NCBI GenBank assembly: GCA_949361645.1
Contig: OX442432.1
Span: forward strand, 1,719,428-1,783,427
Length of the DNA stretch: 64,000 nucleotides
Source: Spongilla lacustris
Lineage: Eukaryota; Porifera; Demospongiae; Spongillida; Spongillidae
Direction: 5' to 3'
Shown here: in pieces, positions 54,137-64,000 of the stretch
Layout: each line of letters starts with the position of its first letter
Position numbering within the stretch: position 1 is the stretch's first letter
The notes under the pieces: generated by a model
The model's input: the letters and a program-made list of their open reading frames with translations, nothing else
Told to the model about the DNA's origin: nothing
Database searches by the model: none
Position numbers and translations under genes: made by a program

Positions 54137-55581
54137 ATGTCCTTAACTGACTTAAGTGAAATTGCAGAATCTAAGGTACTCGATGATCTTGGGAAATTAG
54201 CGGCTGGTTGCAATGGCCCGTTTTGCTGCAGCGGAGAGCTAGAAGAATCTGTAATCATCGTGTATAACAACAAGGGACAGTGGAACGCAGCAACATTCCC
54301 CAGCGACAACCAAGAAACCTTGCTTAGCGGATTAATAGAGGCGAGTTCTGCTGCCAGTTTTGGTGTTGGCGGTCAAACAGTGACGGACGCAACTTATCGA
54401 AATGCGCTTAAATTAGAACCGGAGAGGTTTCTCACAAATATTCAACCCAGCAATGCGTCAGTTTTGCCGCTCCTATTAAAAACGCTCGTGCCCAATATGC
54501 GATCTATCAGGGCACAGCTCTACAAGTTGAACATCTATGGGCCTGGAGGACACTTCAGACCTCACGTGGATACTCCTAAGTCTCCAGAAATGTTTGGCAG
54601 TTTGGTTTTGTGCCTACCCACTCAGTTCACAGGTGGTAGTCTAGTTCTTCATCACCGTGAAAAAGAAGTAGTATTTGACTGGTCCTCCACACCTGACCAT
54701 CCAGCAAAGACAATCAAGTGGGCAGCTTTCTTTAGCAACATTGAACATGAGATTCTTCCTGTTATCAGTGGTCACCGTGTTACCTTGACCTATAACCTGT
54801 ATAGCGAGGGCTCAGAAATTGTAGGTCTACCAATATACAGTCCAGAATTAGCAGCCTTCAAGCAACACATTTTAAGAGCCCTTGGCAGTCCTCATTTCAT
54901 GAGAAAAGGTGGCATTCTTGGGTTTCGCTGTCAACATTCCTATGTGTTTAACACCCTCAATGACCAGAAGCTACTTCCATGGATGCTGAAAGGAGCTGAT
55001 TACAACATTGTTGTTGAAGTCAGATCTCTTGGAATTCCAGTAGTAGTAAAACCATATATCAAGTATGTTTACAATTGTACAATATTTCTGTAATATTTAT
55101 CCAGTTTCCTTTCAGTTTTAGCGGTTATGAGGAAATGTTTTTTATCTCAGACAAATTTCGAAAATTCAGAGCTAACACTGGTTGCACATACTATGGTGAT
55201 AATTGCCCAGAGGAACAGGCACCATATGATGTGTTTGGTACGGGTATTATTAAAGATCACATGATTAAATGGTGTCAGTCCTTTTCCAAGTCTAGTTGGG
55301 AGCCAGCAGGAGCAGTGGTGATGTATGGAAATGAAGCTACCGTTGGAGTATTGTACCAAGCAGCAGCAATACTCATAGGAATCCCAAAGTGGGGAAAGTC
55401 TCGTCAAATATTGGCAGGTGTGTGTGATGAAGAAAAGGATGTCCAAGCTGTGGATGCTGAAGAGATGGATGCTGAATCTGTGGATGAAACTAGTGATGAA
55501 GAAGACAGTGAACAAGTTTTCAGTGATAAAGAAGACAGTGATAAAGTTTTCATGAAAATATTTGGTCAGCGGTTGGACTAG
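54137..55581 (+). CDS. 2-oxoglutarate/Fe(II)-dependent oxygenase (prolyl-4-hydroxylase-like fold), two exons
   Basis: Start ATG 54137 (MSLTDLSEIAESKVLDDLGK) is chosen because the frame upstream runs through a MITE. Exon 54137-55062 ends AA|GTATGT and joins acceptor TTTCAG|T at 55116 in phase; the stop is 55579-55581. The catalytic domain is clear. LYKLNIYGPGGHFRPHVDTP holds the H-x-D iron ligands, and GSLVLCLPTQFTGGSLVLHH is the jelly-roll core. KWAAFFSNIEHEILPVISGH holds the distal His, and GHRVTLTYNLY holds the Arg that binds 2-oxoglutarate. The layout resembles proteins common in fungi and amoebae that are annotated as 2OG-Fe(II) oxygenases of unknown substrate. The second exon ends in an acidic Asp/Glu/Ser tail. 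No signal peptide is seen, so it is probably cytosolic or nuclear. Confidence 0.85.
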
Positions 55582-57858
55582 TATTCTGACTTGTATAACC
55601 TACTGACCTGCTTTAGGTCTATGGAAATCACTTAATTTGTTAATTACTGTACATGTAGCTTTTTGAACTGTCATATGGATGTTTAATTAATACCTTTGGA
55701 TCATTTATCATCTTACATGTAACTGATGGCTGACGTCAAAAATCTGTCACGTGCTGCGAAGAACCAGCAGCTTTTAAGCGGTACGGGAAATCACTGCGGT
55801 CATCTCGTGGAAACTAGGCCCTATGCCCCCAAAAATTGTACACCCATAGCAACGAACCTCACAATCGATGTCCTAAAAGGTTATCAAATGCAATAAACAC
55901 CTAAAAGCTATACTAGCGGTGACAAACGTGCTTCGAAAGCAATTGACTTACGCACAGACCTCGTCATTCACAATTAACGATAACAACATTCATTGACTGA
56001 GACTTCCAGTCTAATATCTATGATACAATGTACTATCCATTGCTGGTTCAGGTTAGCCGTGACGAATTTTCTGAAGCAGTTTTCAAGCCTACGAAAATCC
56101 ACCGTTTTGGCATCTTTTTGGGAGGGGGAAGGGAATTAGTATCCGAATTACATGAAATATTGTTGTTGTTGTTGTTGACAGAATGTGTCATAGAGAATCT
56201 AACCATTTCTAAAAGGGTTAGATTTTCTCTGTTCTTGGTATACATTTGACTCGTGGTTATGTATTTACATGTACATGTACATTGCTAGAGGGTGAACAGA
56301 ATTACAGGGATACTGCTTGCTTCTCAGGTATGTAAGTGATGGTACACACTTGTGCCCTTCATAATCACCAGCTTTAATGCTCCTGCTGAAACCTGCACAA
56401 CGTACCAGAACATCTGATAGCAGCGGGCACCATCCCTCCTTCACTGGTGCTGTGTGCATTATGGTGTCTGGGTGGTATGCTGTTCACTCTTGTGTATGGC
56501 TGCCAATGTAGCCGTGGTTACTGACAAGCATCATTGGGACAGGTGGATCTCAGGGACTCAGTGGATGTCAACCTTTTGATGTTGCCCTGTCAAGCAGTAT
56601 CACGTTAAATGCTGGTCTGATGTGTGATAGAACCGTACTGGGGACCATCCTCTGAGCAGCAGGGGACCATCCTCTGAGTGGCAGGGACAGTTCACAGTGC
56701 CAGGTGCTGCTATCCACTGAATGAGGCTGTACCAGATGGACAGGTTGTTCAGGCATATCAAAGGTGGACTAGGCTCATGAAAGAGAACTGGAGGTGGGGC
56801 AATCTTCTAAAAATGGGTTATGAGTGAATTAGGTGTCATGCCTGCCTGGCAGCCTCTACCCTGTGCACCATGATGTCATTTGTTTACATATGCAGTGTAC
56901 TTTGCATTCCAGATTAGTATGTTTCTGCCTGAAATATCGGCCGAAAGTGGACAGCACCCCCCCCCCCCCCGGTTGAATCGGCCGAAAGCGGACAGCAACC
57001 CCCATGCATGTGATTGTGCCAACAGGATATTGCCTGGATTAGAAAATCGTAATATGCATGAGTCAGTATACACTTACATGCATCCTCAGTCGATAAACCA
57101 GAGTCAGTGCCAGAGATGAGACAAAAGCTGCCAGGGACGCGAAATGCTTCTGCTCTGAGGAGGGTGAAGACATACCTCTCTCTGGACCACCATGTCAGTC
57201 AGATATAAGACTCTGTTCTTACGTCATCATTACAGCTGCATGCATACCTCATAGCTGCATGCATACACACAACCTTCTTAGCTGCATGCATAGCCTCTTA
57301 GCTGCATGCATCTTACTTGCAAATCCTGGTTCTAATCAAGCACCTCCCATGCACATGCATGCTTGGCTAAAGGCTTTACAAAGTGGCAATTGTCACTCAT
57401 TTTATTCATTAATAATAAAAAGAATGATGCAATTGCAGGACATAAGGGCTATCAAGCACTCTTGCTGCTTGTTGTGGTCCCCTCTGCGTGAAACACCAGC
57501 ATTGCTCCAAGCAAACCTCCAGCTGCATTGCCCACTAGGGCACCAATACAAGAAGGAATGGGCCAGACCTGAAATATTCAACAACAAATAGCTTGCAAAG
57601 ATGTAGATGCGCACACACAATATACATATGCACACATATCCATATGAAATACGGGCATGGCTTTTTGTTTGATGACCAGGCCCCCCGCCCTTTCATTCAT
57701 TTTCATATAATTATTTCCTCTTACATCATTGCACACATGTACATACATGCACATGGTTTAATATAGTTTTTAGCATAAGAATGAAGTGTTAACTTATTAT
57801 GAAAATGTATAACAATGTTGGATAATTACATCGTTTAGATCATCTACAAGATAGATGG
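55582..57858. other. 2.3-kb stretch without a recognised gene
   Basis: Holds a small hairpin (GAGAATCTAACCATTTCTAA then AAGGGTTAGATTTTCTC, 56191-56228), a short direct repeat (GGGGACCATCCTCTGAG, near 56640 and 56663), a 14-nt poly-C run (56957-56970) and several TAGCTGCATGCAT copies (57233-57312). A 56-codon frame from 55727 has no support. Confidence 0.5.
57233..57312. repeat. TAGCTGCATGCAT short tandem motif
   Basis: AGCTGCATGCATA or AGCTGCATGCATC recurs four times within 80 bp, with variable spacers containing CCTC or CTTCTTAG. Its core TGCATGCA is self-complementary. Confidence 0.75.
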
Positions 57859-59920
57859 ATGCCACTCCTCAATATTATTGTCTGTCCCTCCTTCGTCCAT
57901 GGTGCCAGAGAAATACACCCATTTGGATCGAAGGGTGCAGCATGCTCGTTTAGAGCAAAGTGTAGTGAAAAGCACAGCTGGCTACACTACGATGCCAGTA
58001 CTGGTGCTGTGTTTTATTACTTATGCATAATGACAGGAGTAGAGAAGAAATTGAAGGCAAGTAGAAAACGTGGTTACTTTCATTTCAAAAGGATACACGA
58101 GCTGGAAAGATGTTTGTGAAGCATTTCAACAGTGATTGTGATAAGGAAACTGCTGAAAGTATCAAATTACCTTTGTAGACCGATGATGTGGGTGAGATAC
58201 TAAGCACAGAACACAAGAAAGAAAAGGAAGCAAATAGAGCACATTGCTAGCCAGGTACTGGCTTTGAGGGGACATAAGGATGATGCTAACAGCAATTTTT
58301 CACAGTTTCTAGTTGTCCAGCTCTTCCGACTTGGATGAAGAAATTTAAGACAAACAAGTACACCTCGGGAGAAATCCAGAATGGGTTTCTGGAGATAATG
58401 GCTTTGCACATCGTGCAGCAGATCGCTAAGAATGGTTTCCTCACAATCATGGCAGATGAGTGCAATACGCTGGGTAGATAACACGTTAACAGCCCATGAA
58501 AATGTAATAGACCTATATATATAATGTGAGAACAATAGATGTATGTTCATTGTTTTCAACCATCAAGGATGTGCTGCAACCCATGAGTTTGGCAGTAGCA
58601 CAGTGTTATGGTCAGTGCTATTAGTGCACCAAACATGGTAGGTTGCAGTGTTGCCACCCAACTTGTCAGAAAGGAGAAGAGAGCAGTATTGCCACACTGC
58701 TATGGTCATGCATTGAACCTGGCGGTAGGAGATTCAGGTTTGTAAGCTGCCTTTGATTGCATCAAAGTTGAGAACCTAACAGAGGAGCACATTGGATCCA
58801 GTATAATTGAGTGTGCTATAGGCATGCGAAGCACAGGAAGAGATTAGGGATTTAAGGTGAGGGTTGGAGGCACAAAGCACGCAAGGACGCCGACCCAACT
58901 TTCCACCCAAATCCAGTGTCAAATTACACCCCTCGTGCTGTCCAGACACTCTTCATTGCACCAAACGGGCGTAATTTTAAAATTGATCCGGCTCATCCCC
59001 AGTCCACTTTGTGGATGTGGCGCTTTCAGCGCCATGCATACTGCGTGTTTCACGCACACCACATTAAATCGCCTAGGTATTCGAGCAATGTGCCCTACCA
59101 GATGGACAGTGAGAGGAGATACTGTGGAAAGCATCGTCAAAAACTATGTTGCATTCAAATAACTGAAAGCACAAATGCTACTTTTAATGTACTGTTTGGG
59201 CTGCAGCTTGTCATATAAATCCTCAAGATAACTGATAACTTGAGCCGAACTTTACAAAAAGCAGACAATGTCTGCTGCTGAAGGGGCTTTCTTTGGCTCA
59301 GTGTAGTTGTTAGAACACTACACTTGTGTCCATGTGCACTACAGACTGTTTTGATGGGTTTTTTTTACTTCACTGCTTCTGTGAGTGCACAAACACTAAT
59401 CCTCCAGTGCTGCCACAGAAGAGAAGAGCTCCTAAGCGTTTTGAAGTGGGTACTGGAAAAGGATCACACAGCACTACTGATGACGACCACTACCCTCGCA
59501 AGCTTATTTTGAGGTTTTATATCTGGTCATTGTAAGCATTTCAGATCACGTCAATCAGCCAGGCTATGCTACTTATCAGAATCCAGAAAGCTTAATTGTC
59601 AGTGCAGTTAACTGTGAACCATTCAATCAGCACCTTAAGGATGTAGTGGAATTTTACGAGAATGACCTTAATTCCTCCCTATTATCTGCACCGCTGCAAA
59701 ATATATGTAAGCTAGTTTACATGGCCCACAAGGGTGAACGGTACTTCTGCATTAAAGCAATGCAGGAAATGTCTACAGCAATTTTCAGCACAGTGTGCAC
59801 AATGGCTAGACTTATTCTCATAATGCCAGCAACCAATGCTGTTGGTGAGCACCGTTTTTCTTCTTGAAATGAGGCACTTGAAGATGTACTTGCAAAGTAC
59901 TATGTGTCAGTGTAGACAGC
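57859..59920 (+). pseudogene. hAT-type (ZMYM1-like) transposase, broken
   Basis: Plus-strand pieces occur in protein order. First is a TTF-type zinc-finger-like start (FRAKCSEKHSWLHYDASTGA then VFYYLCIMTG, 57900-58030). Next is YTSGEIQNGFLEIMALHIVQ with IAKNGFLTIMADECN (58355-58470), the catalytic-domain opening. CSVATQLVRKEKRAVLPHCY then GHALNLAVGD (58643-58735) follows. LNRLGIRAMCPTRWTVRGDT then VESIVKNYVAF (59065-59157) matches the 'CPTRW' motif. Last is the C-terminal dimerisation region MARLILIMPATNAVGEHRFS (59802-59865). Stops and frame changes lie between the pieces. It belongs to the same superfamily as the remnant in the WD40 intron but lies on the other strand and is better preserved. 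Confidence 0.8.
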
Positions 59921-60497
59921 CTTGATAGATGTTATTGCGGAGGAGTAACGAATACCGCCTTAGCCAGTTTGGTCATTTTATGCATACTTAAGTGGTTTTA
60001 ATTTTGGAATAAGCATTTTTTTAAATGTTGGGCAGTTCATAAAGTACATGAAGTACTACTTATTTTGGATCCCTCACCTGGCCATGGATTACAGTGTTTC
60101 AATTGTACAAGCTGTCACACTGTCGGACCCTGGACCCTCGTTCCCCCCCCCCCCCCCCCCCCCCCAGAGTGTGACATGCCATACAATATTTCATGAGCGG
60201 AATTTTGCTAAATCTCAAACAAACACAACACAGAATTTAATTGCGTGAAAAAACTTAATTGGTCTTGTAATTCATCCTGTGAGTGGCATTGCTTAACCAA
60301 ACTACTACATTCCATTATTGCATAAATAAGCTATTCGCTTATATCATTGTAATCTTACTCCTTGCCTTAACAAAACCCCACACTACTGGTTTGGTAAATA
60401 TCAATTCTTCTATAATGAGTGGTTACTCTCTGTGTGGGGTATACCATTCCATGCGACAGTCAGCACACAATTAATATGGTATGAGGTAAGTGACAAA

Positions 60498-60718
60498 TCA
60501 TAATTCCATTTGAGTCATGGCCTGCGGTTTCCTACCACGACGCAAGGATCTTGAAAAACCATGTGCAACAGATTTGATCATGTGGTAGTACATTTTGGTC
60601 ATGTCTTCACCTGCCTGGGTTATTAAATTATTCTGTGAAACTGTCCCTAAGGGCATTTCCACAAAAATGAAATATGGTACTTCTTGAACAGCCCCTTGCC
60701 CTCTAAAATAAAATAAAA
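60498..60718 (-). other. Possible orphan exon, unrecognised
   Basis: A strong acceptor (TTATTTTATTTTAG) at about 60719 opens an uninterrupted minus-strand frame, GQGAVQEVPYFIFVEMPLGT, VSQNNLITQAGEDMTKMYYH and SVAHGFSRSLRRGRKPQ, to a stop at 60498. It has a protein-like composition, but I recognise no domain and cannot find the upstream exon. It does not resemble the missing C-terminus of PIGF. Confidence 0.25.
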
Positions 60719-61048
60719 TAGGTGGACACATATTCAAAATGAAAAAAGTTGGAGCTATAATTTCAACGGGGTTAGATGTACCCGTAAATGTAGCTGGCAC
60801 TGCTCCCTAACCAAACTTAATAGTTGGATTTATTTATTTTAACTAGATGATACTTAATACTTTAGATATGTAGTTGCCCACAAACCCAGATTGTACACAT
60901 TGTAAATAATTGTAATTGATGATTAAGATAATACATGCAATACCAGTAATAACTGATTATAGCAAATTGATCAGCTAATTTCTATTGCACCCTGCATGAA
61001 CACTCGGTAAATACAACTATATCTATCAAGAAAGTATACCGTAGAACA

Positions 61049-61256
61049 CCAAGGACATTGCCATCAAACCATTCCCAATTCCCCTTTCTCTGAGGACATT
61101 GCCATCAAACCATTCCCAATTCCCCTTTCTCTGAGAACATTGCCATCAAACCATTCCCAATTCCCCTTTCTCTGAGAACATTGCCATCAAACCATTCCCA
61201 ATTCCCCTTTCTCTGAGAACATTGCCATCAAACCATTCCCAATTCCCCTTTCTCTG
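61049..61256. repeat. 39-bp tandem repeat, five near-identical copies
   Basis: Unit: GACATTGCCATCAAACCATT then CCCAATTCCCCTTTCTCTGA. The copies are almost identical, so the array is recent. It lies 3' of the last PIGF exon that I could place. Confidence 0.9.
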
Positions 61257-61403
61257 ATTGCCATTCTTCATGTGGATATGCAATACAGTTGCCATTCATA
61301 ATTAATTCCAATAGGATATTACATAGCACATATTAGACAGCACAGATCTCTCTGTAGAGTGATACACAATGGCTCACAACAATTGGAATTTGTTTACACC
61401 CAC

Positions 61404-63287
61404 CTGCCAGGGTCGGTTCCAATCCAGAAGAATAGGGAAAGCCCCACACCATGCCCCAAACAGAGTTGTTGCCCAGGTAATGATGGTAGCTTGTTCCTTA
61501 CAATGGTGGTTGCTGCAGGGGAGACAGTGAGGGGAAAAGGTCATGTGATCAAGGGAAGAGATCATGTGATCAAGGTGTATGTGCAGGTAACCAATATTCA
61601 CCCAGCCAGTGGCAGACCTGGAAAGGGGGGGGGGGGGGGGGGGGGGGAAGTGCCTTCTGTCAAATTTAATGATATAGTTATCTTATATGTTCATGCGTAT
61701 GTTGTGCTGAATGAGAGCCACATTTTATTTCTGTACATTTTGCTACACTAAAAAAAGCTTCACGGTTTTCATGGAGGGGGCACATCCCCTCTCAGTGCCC
61801 CCCACCCCTTATAATTCCTGGATCTGCCCATGCTAAGGTGCACCAAGCTTGCCAAAACTGCATACTAAGTTTCAATTAATGTATTGAAAGACTTTCATAT
61901 GATATCAACCACATTGAAGGTAACATTATGAGTGCTGTTAATTAACTGAAATGCTTCAATGATTAACTGAAAAATTGCCCTTTCTGTCCGACCAATCAAC
62001 TTTTTCAAATCAATGCAGTAAAAAAGCAACAATGCTTTATTTATGTGTAGGGACTTAGTGACTACAAATTTACAGATGGGATTTTTTTTCATTGAAGGGG
62101 ATTTTAAATGCATTTTGAGTAGGGTTGACAGAAAACAATTCAAGTTAAGCAATTTTTTCTTGATTATTCTGAAGTAAACAGGTTAAACTATAGAATTACA
62201 GAGGCTTTTGTTCAAAAAGATCTCTTATGCCTGGATTCATCACATATATACACTTAAATTACAGATCTACCTAATTATGAGGTTTATATATACACTTTTC
62301 ATTACATTGTAAATGTTCAATATCAGAGCATGCCTTGTGACCTTCTAGATAGCCAAATGTGTAGCTTTTTTGTTTTCCTAAAGGAGTTTCATACTGTATT
62401 GGGATTTATTGAGTCCATGTGAGTGTATAACTGTTGCCTCTGTTATGTGAAGAGCTGTTATAATATGTACAAACACAATTTCTATTTCAAATTAATGTCA
62501 TATAAGATTGTGCAATCAATTGATTTAATTGGACAAGCCATAGCAACTGTCACAAAATAACATATTTGGTTGCTATGGTAATGAGCTTTTAGTTTTTGTA
62601 ATACTTGAAATAATGTTTTTGGCAAGTTATGCCTTGGTGCACCTTAGCAAAGACATGTGCATATATGCACACACACACACATGTACACGTGCACACACAC
62701 ACATGTACACATGCACACACACACATATGTACACACACACACACACAAGTACATGTACAGTGCCTAACATACTTTATCATGACTAACCTGTGCAGCAGCA
62801 ATCGAAGCCAAAGCTCCAAGTCTCTGGACTCCAGAAAGGACACTGATGGCAGCAACAGCAGCAGAGAAACCAGCATTGACCATGAAAGCGTCCCCCAAAA
62901 CTGGCTAATTGAGAAGGACTTTATCATGTAATCGCTGCTCTTTTTCGCGTTTTGAAATAGACCTTAGTGGATGTGCTCCAAATAAGATTGCAATGACATT
63001 AAAGCAGAGGGACATCACCACGAAGTGCACAGCTGTCTTGCCGATAGTCTGGAGATTACAAATCATGGAAGGTGCTAGCCTATTTTGACATGTACTATAT
63101 TTCCATCACCAACCTTCATATTTCGGCTCGGGGACGCGAGTAGCAATAACATCGACACGCATAGTAAATTAATAACACAAAGGTGCGAATGTATGATTCC
63201 TCCGGGAATCACGGCGTGGAGCAACGCTACAACGAGTAAGGGGGAAATAGCTGTTCCTACATAACGTGTACATGTATATACACCCAT
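61404..63287 (-). CDS. PIGF: PIGF: GPI ethanolamine-phosphate transferase stabilising subunit (last exon not found)
   Basis: Exons 63287-63114, 63048-62963, 62904-62788 and 61512-61404 join in phase. Introns are 65, 58 and 1,275 bp. Exon 1 gives MGVYTCTRYVGTAISPLLVV, two membrane spans and CVSMLLLLASPSRNMK. Exon 2 gives TIGKTAVHFVVMSLCFNVIA then ILFGAHPL, and exon 3 WGTLSWSMLVSLLLLLPSVS and DLELWLRLLLH. Exon 4 gives ATIITWATTLFGAWCGAFPI then LLDWNRPWQ, the hallmark PIGF segment (GAW.GA.PI.LDWDRPWQ). PIGF is an ER multi-pass protein that pairs with PIGO or PIGG to add ethanolamine phosphate to the GPI anchor. The final exon (expected to begin VWP and to include the last two membrane spans) was not located; it may lie further left or be too diverged. 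The start is the first Met of the frame, 210 bp from the seipin start. Confidence 0.85.
61607..61832. mobile_element. MITE with CAGTGGCAGACCTGG-type ends
   Basis: Left CAGTGGCAGACCTGGAAAGG and right CCTTATAATTCCTGGATCTG then CCCATG are imperfect inverses of the common hAT-MITE terminus CAGTGGCGGATCCAGGAA. The body includes a 23-nt poly-G run (61625-61647). It sits in the large PIGF intron, directly abutting the next element. Confidence 0.65.
61833..62647. mobile_element. ~815-bp TIR element (CTAAGGTGCACCAAGG family)
   Basis: The left end CTAAGGTGCACCAAGCTTGC then CAAAAC and the right end GTTTTTGGCAAGTTATGCCT then TGGTGCACCTTAG are inverse (the left copy has lost a few bases). The same termini without the body form the 81-bp hairpin at 4489-4569. 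No transposase is present. Confidence 0.75.
62660..62760. repeat. CA-rich microsatellite with ACATGTACAC interruptions
   Basis: (CA)n runs alternate with ATGTACAC or GTGCACAC, lying just 3' of the third PIGF exon (in its intron). Confidence 0.9.
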
Positions 63288-63496
63288 TTTCCTATATCAT
63301 GTCAGCTCTTCGGGCGATAGTGTGTTCATAGCTTGTCCGCCATTTTGACGGACAACTGGCAATGTGATGTCCGTCAAAATGGCGGACATGTTTACACATG
63401 TATTGTCCACAGCTATGAATACATTATCGCCCGAAAAGGTCTAATATTTTATAGGGGGATAAATAAATTTCATATAGCGCGCACCACCGGCAGAAG
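63288..63496. promoter_or_regulatory. PIGF/seipin bidirectional promoter region with a 127-bp palindrome
   Basis: The only sequence between two divergent start codons. Within it 63309-63435 is an inverted repeat. TTCGGGCGATA...GTTCATAGC is matched by GCTATGAATACATTATCGCC then CGAA. The inner arms GTCCGCCATTTTGACGGAC and GTCCGTCAAAATGGCGGAC face each other across a short loop. The AAAATGGCGGAC word resembles YY1-type promoter sites (CAAGATGGCGGC), present here once per strand. It may alternatively be a MITE that landed in the promoter. Confidence 0.55.
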
Positions 63497-63690
63497 ATGA
63501 GTTTGTTTACAGCGTTGAGACGATTCTATGGCGCACTTGTGGAAGGCACCAAGGAGGTTTTCATTAGACTTCTTATGGGAGTGCTGATATTTCTGGGATA
63601 TGTACTTTTGTCGCTCTTCATTTATGCAATCATGAGAAGGATCATGGTTCCCCAGAAGCTGCACGTGAGGCCTGTGCATTTCTACTTTGA
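63497..63690 (+). CDS. Seipin (BSCL2) first exon; rest beyond the window
   Basis: The frame from ATG 63497 reads MSLFTALRRFYGALVEGTKE, then a membrane span (LLMGVLIFLGYVLLSLFIYA), then KLHVRPVHFYF before the donor GA|GTAAGC (63691). The 'y.......vs..SPVHFyyr.dC' transition after the first membrane helix is the seipin landmark; here it reads VRPVHFYF. Seipin is an ER protein that forms ring oligomers at lipid-droplet contact sites and controls droplet assembly. No further exon is visible before the window ends, which is consistent with a long first intron. Confidence 0.75.
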
Positions 63691-63799
63691 GTAAGCACCG
63701 CTGTAGTAGGACTTATGTGTGAGTACCTTGAGGGCGGTGTGTGTTGAGCTAAGAAGGCTGTCAGTGTGGTTCTTACGGAAATCCTAAATCAGTTTGTGT

Positions 63800-63960
63800 G
63801 AATTGAACGCGCACACACGCACACACATAGGCTTACCACGTACACGCATACACACGTACCATGTACATGTACACATACATACACACACACACATCGTGTG
63901 AATGTCCGTGCATATGCACCAACGCTTTAATATTGCTATGCATGCATGCATGCACACTTA
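63800..63960. repeat. CA/TG-rich simple sequence with TGCATGCA repeats
   Basis: (CA)n tracts and ACGTACAC/ATGTACATGT words (63808-63892), then TATGCATGCATGCATGCAC (63938-63956). It lies in the first seipin intron. Confidence 0.85.
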
Positions 63961-64000
63961 CAAATTTAGTCCCGACTGCAATCCGAAGTGTTCCTTCCCT

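Noticed and set aside
55727..55897. 56-codon frame starting MADVKNLSRAAKNQQLL
   Set aside because: No recognised domain, no splice sites and no context; chance cannot be excluded.
58200..58559. Minus-strand 119-codon frame
   Set aside because: Antisense of the hAT catalytic-domain segment (YTSGEIQNGFLEIM...).
58919..59140. Minus-strand frame overlapping the hAT relic
   Set aside because: Antisense of the CPTRW-containing transposase segment.
61049..61256. CRISPR-like array
   Set aside because: Head-to-tail repeats with no unique spacers, in an animal genome; same reasoning for 28653-28842.
62589..62750. Cys/Val-rich minus-strand translation continuing PIGF exon 3
   Set aside because: It reads through the (CA)n microsatellite past the splice donor at 62787; the true exon ends at 62788.

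Overview
The window is nuclear DNA from an animal. Genes are split into many exons, some separated by introns of only about 60 bp and others by introns of many kilobases. The non-coding DNA is AT-rich and full of decayed transposons, inverted-repeat elements, minisatellites and long poly-G/poly-C runs, and the self-complementary word TACATGTA recurs constantly. Tandem death domains, a giant RNF213-type gene and this repeat style suggest an early-branching marine invertebrate, most likely a demosponge. The species assignment is inference.

Layout. (1) 1-12608, + strand: the 3' part of a WD40 gene resembling TRAF7. Its penultimate intron is 9.7 kb and holds a nest of mobile elements: a decayed hAT element with 24-bp terminal inverted repeats, a piggyBac element inside it with intact TTAA target duplications, a non-LTR reverse-transcriptase scrap and a ~135-bp repeat array. 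(2) 12935-13205: a degenerate copy of two 3' exons of the next gene. (3) 14321-47937, - strand: one very large gene, a homologue of the dynein-like AAA+ ubiquitin ligase RNF213 (mysterin), with about 40 or more exons and roughly 4,500-5,000 codons by my reading. It has three P-loops and two Walker B sites. I see neither a RING nor an RZ finger where the vertebrate protein has them, and a SAM domain is joined in frame at the C-terminus. (4) 48.2-49.4 kb: transposon-type coding scraps and a THAP-domain gene (- strand). (5) 49686-50890, + strand: a gene with two death-domain-like repeats. (6) 54137-55581, + strand: a complete two-exon 2-oxoglutarate/Fe(II) oxygenase. (7) 57.8-59.9 kb: a second broken hAT (ZMYM1-like) transposase. 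(8) 61404-63287, - strand: PIGF, a GPI-anchor biosynthesis subunit, whose last exon I could not find. It lies head to head with the first exon of seipin (63497-63690, + strand), and a ~127-bp palindrome sits between them.

How they relate. The RNF213-like protein (with SAM) and the death-domain protein could both belong to innate immune signalling, but only domain content and position support that. PIGF and seipin are both ER membrane proteins of lipid metabolism that may share a bidirectional promoter. Much of the rest is transposon debris. No tRNA, rRNA or CRISPR array was seen.
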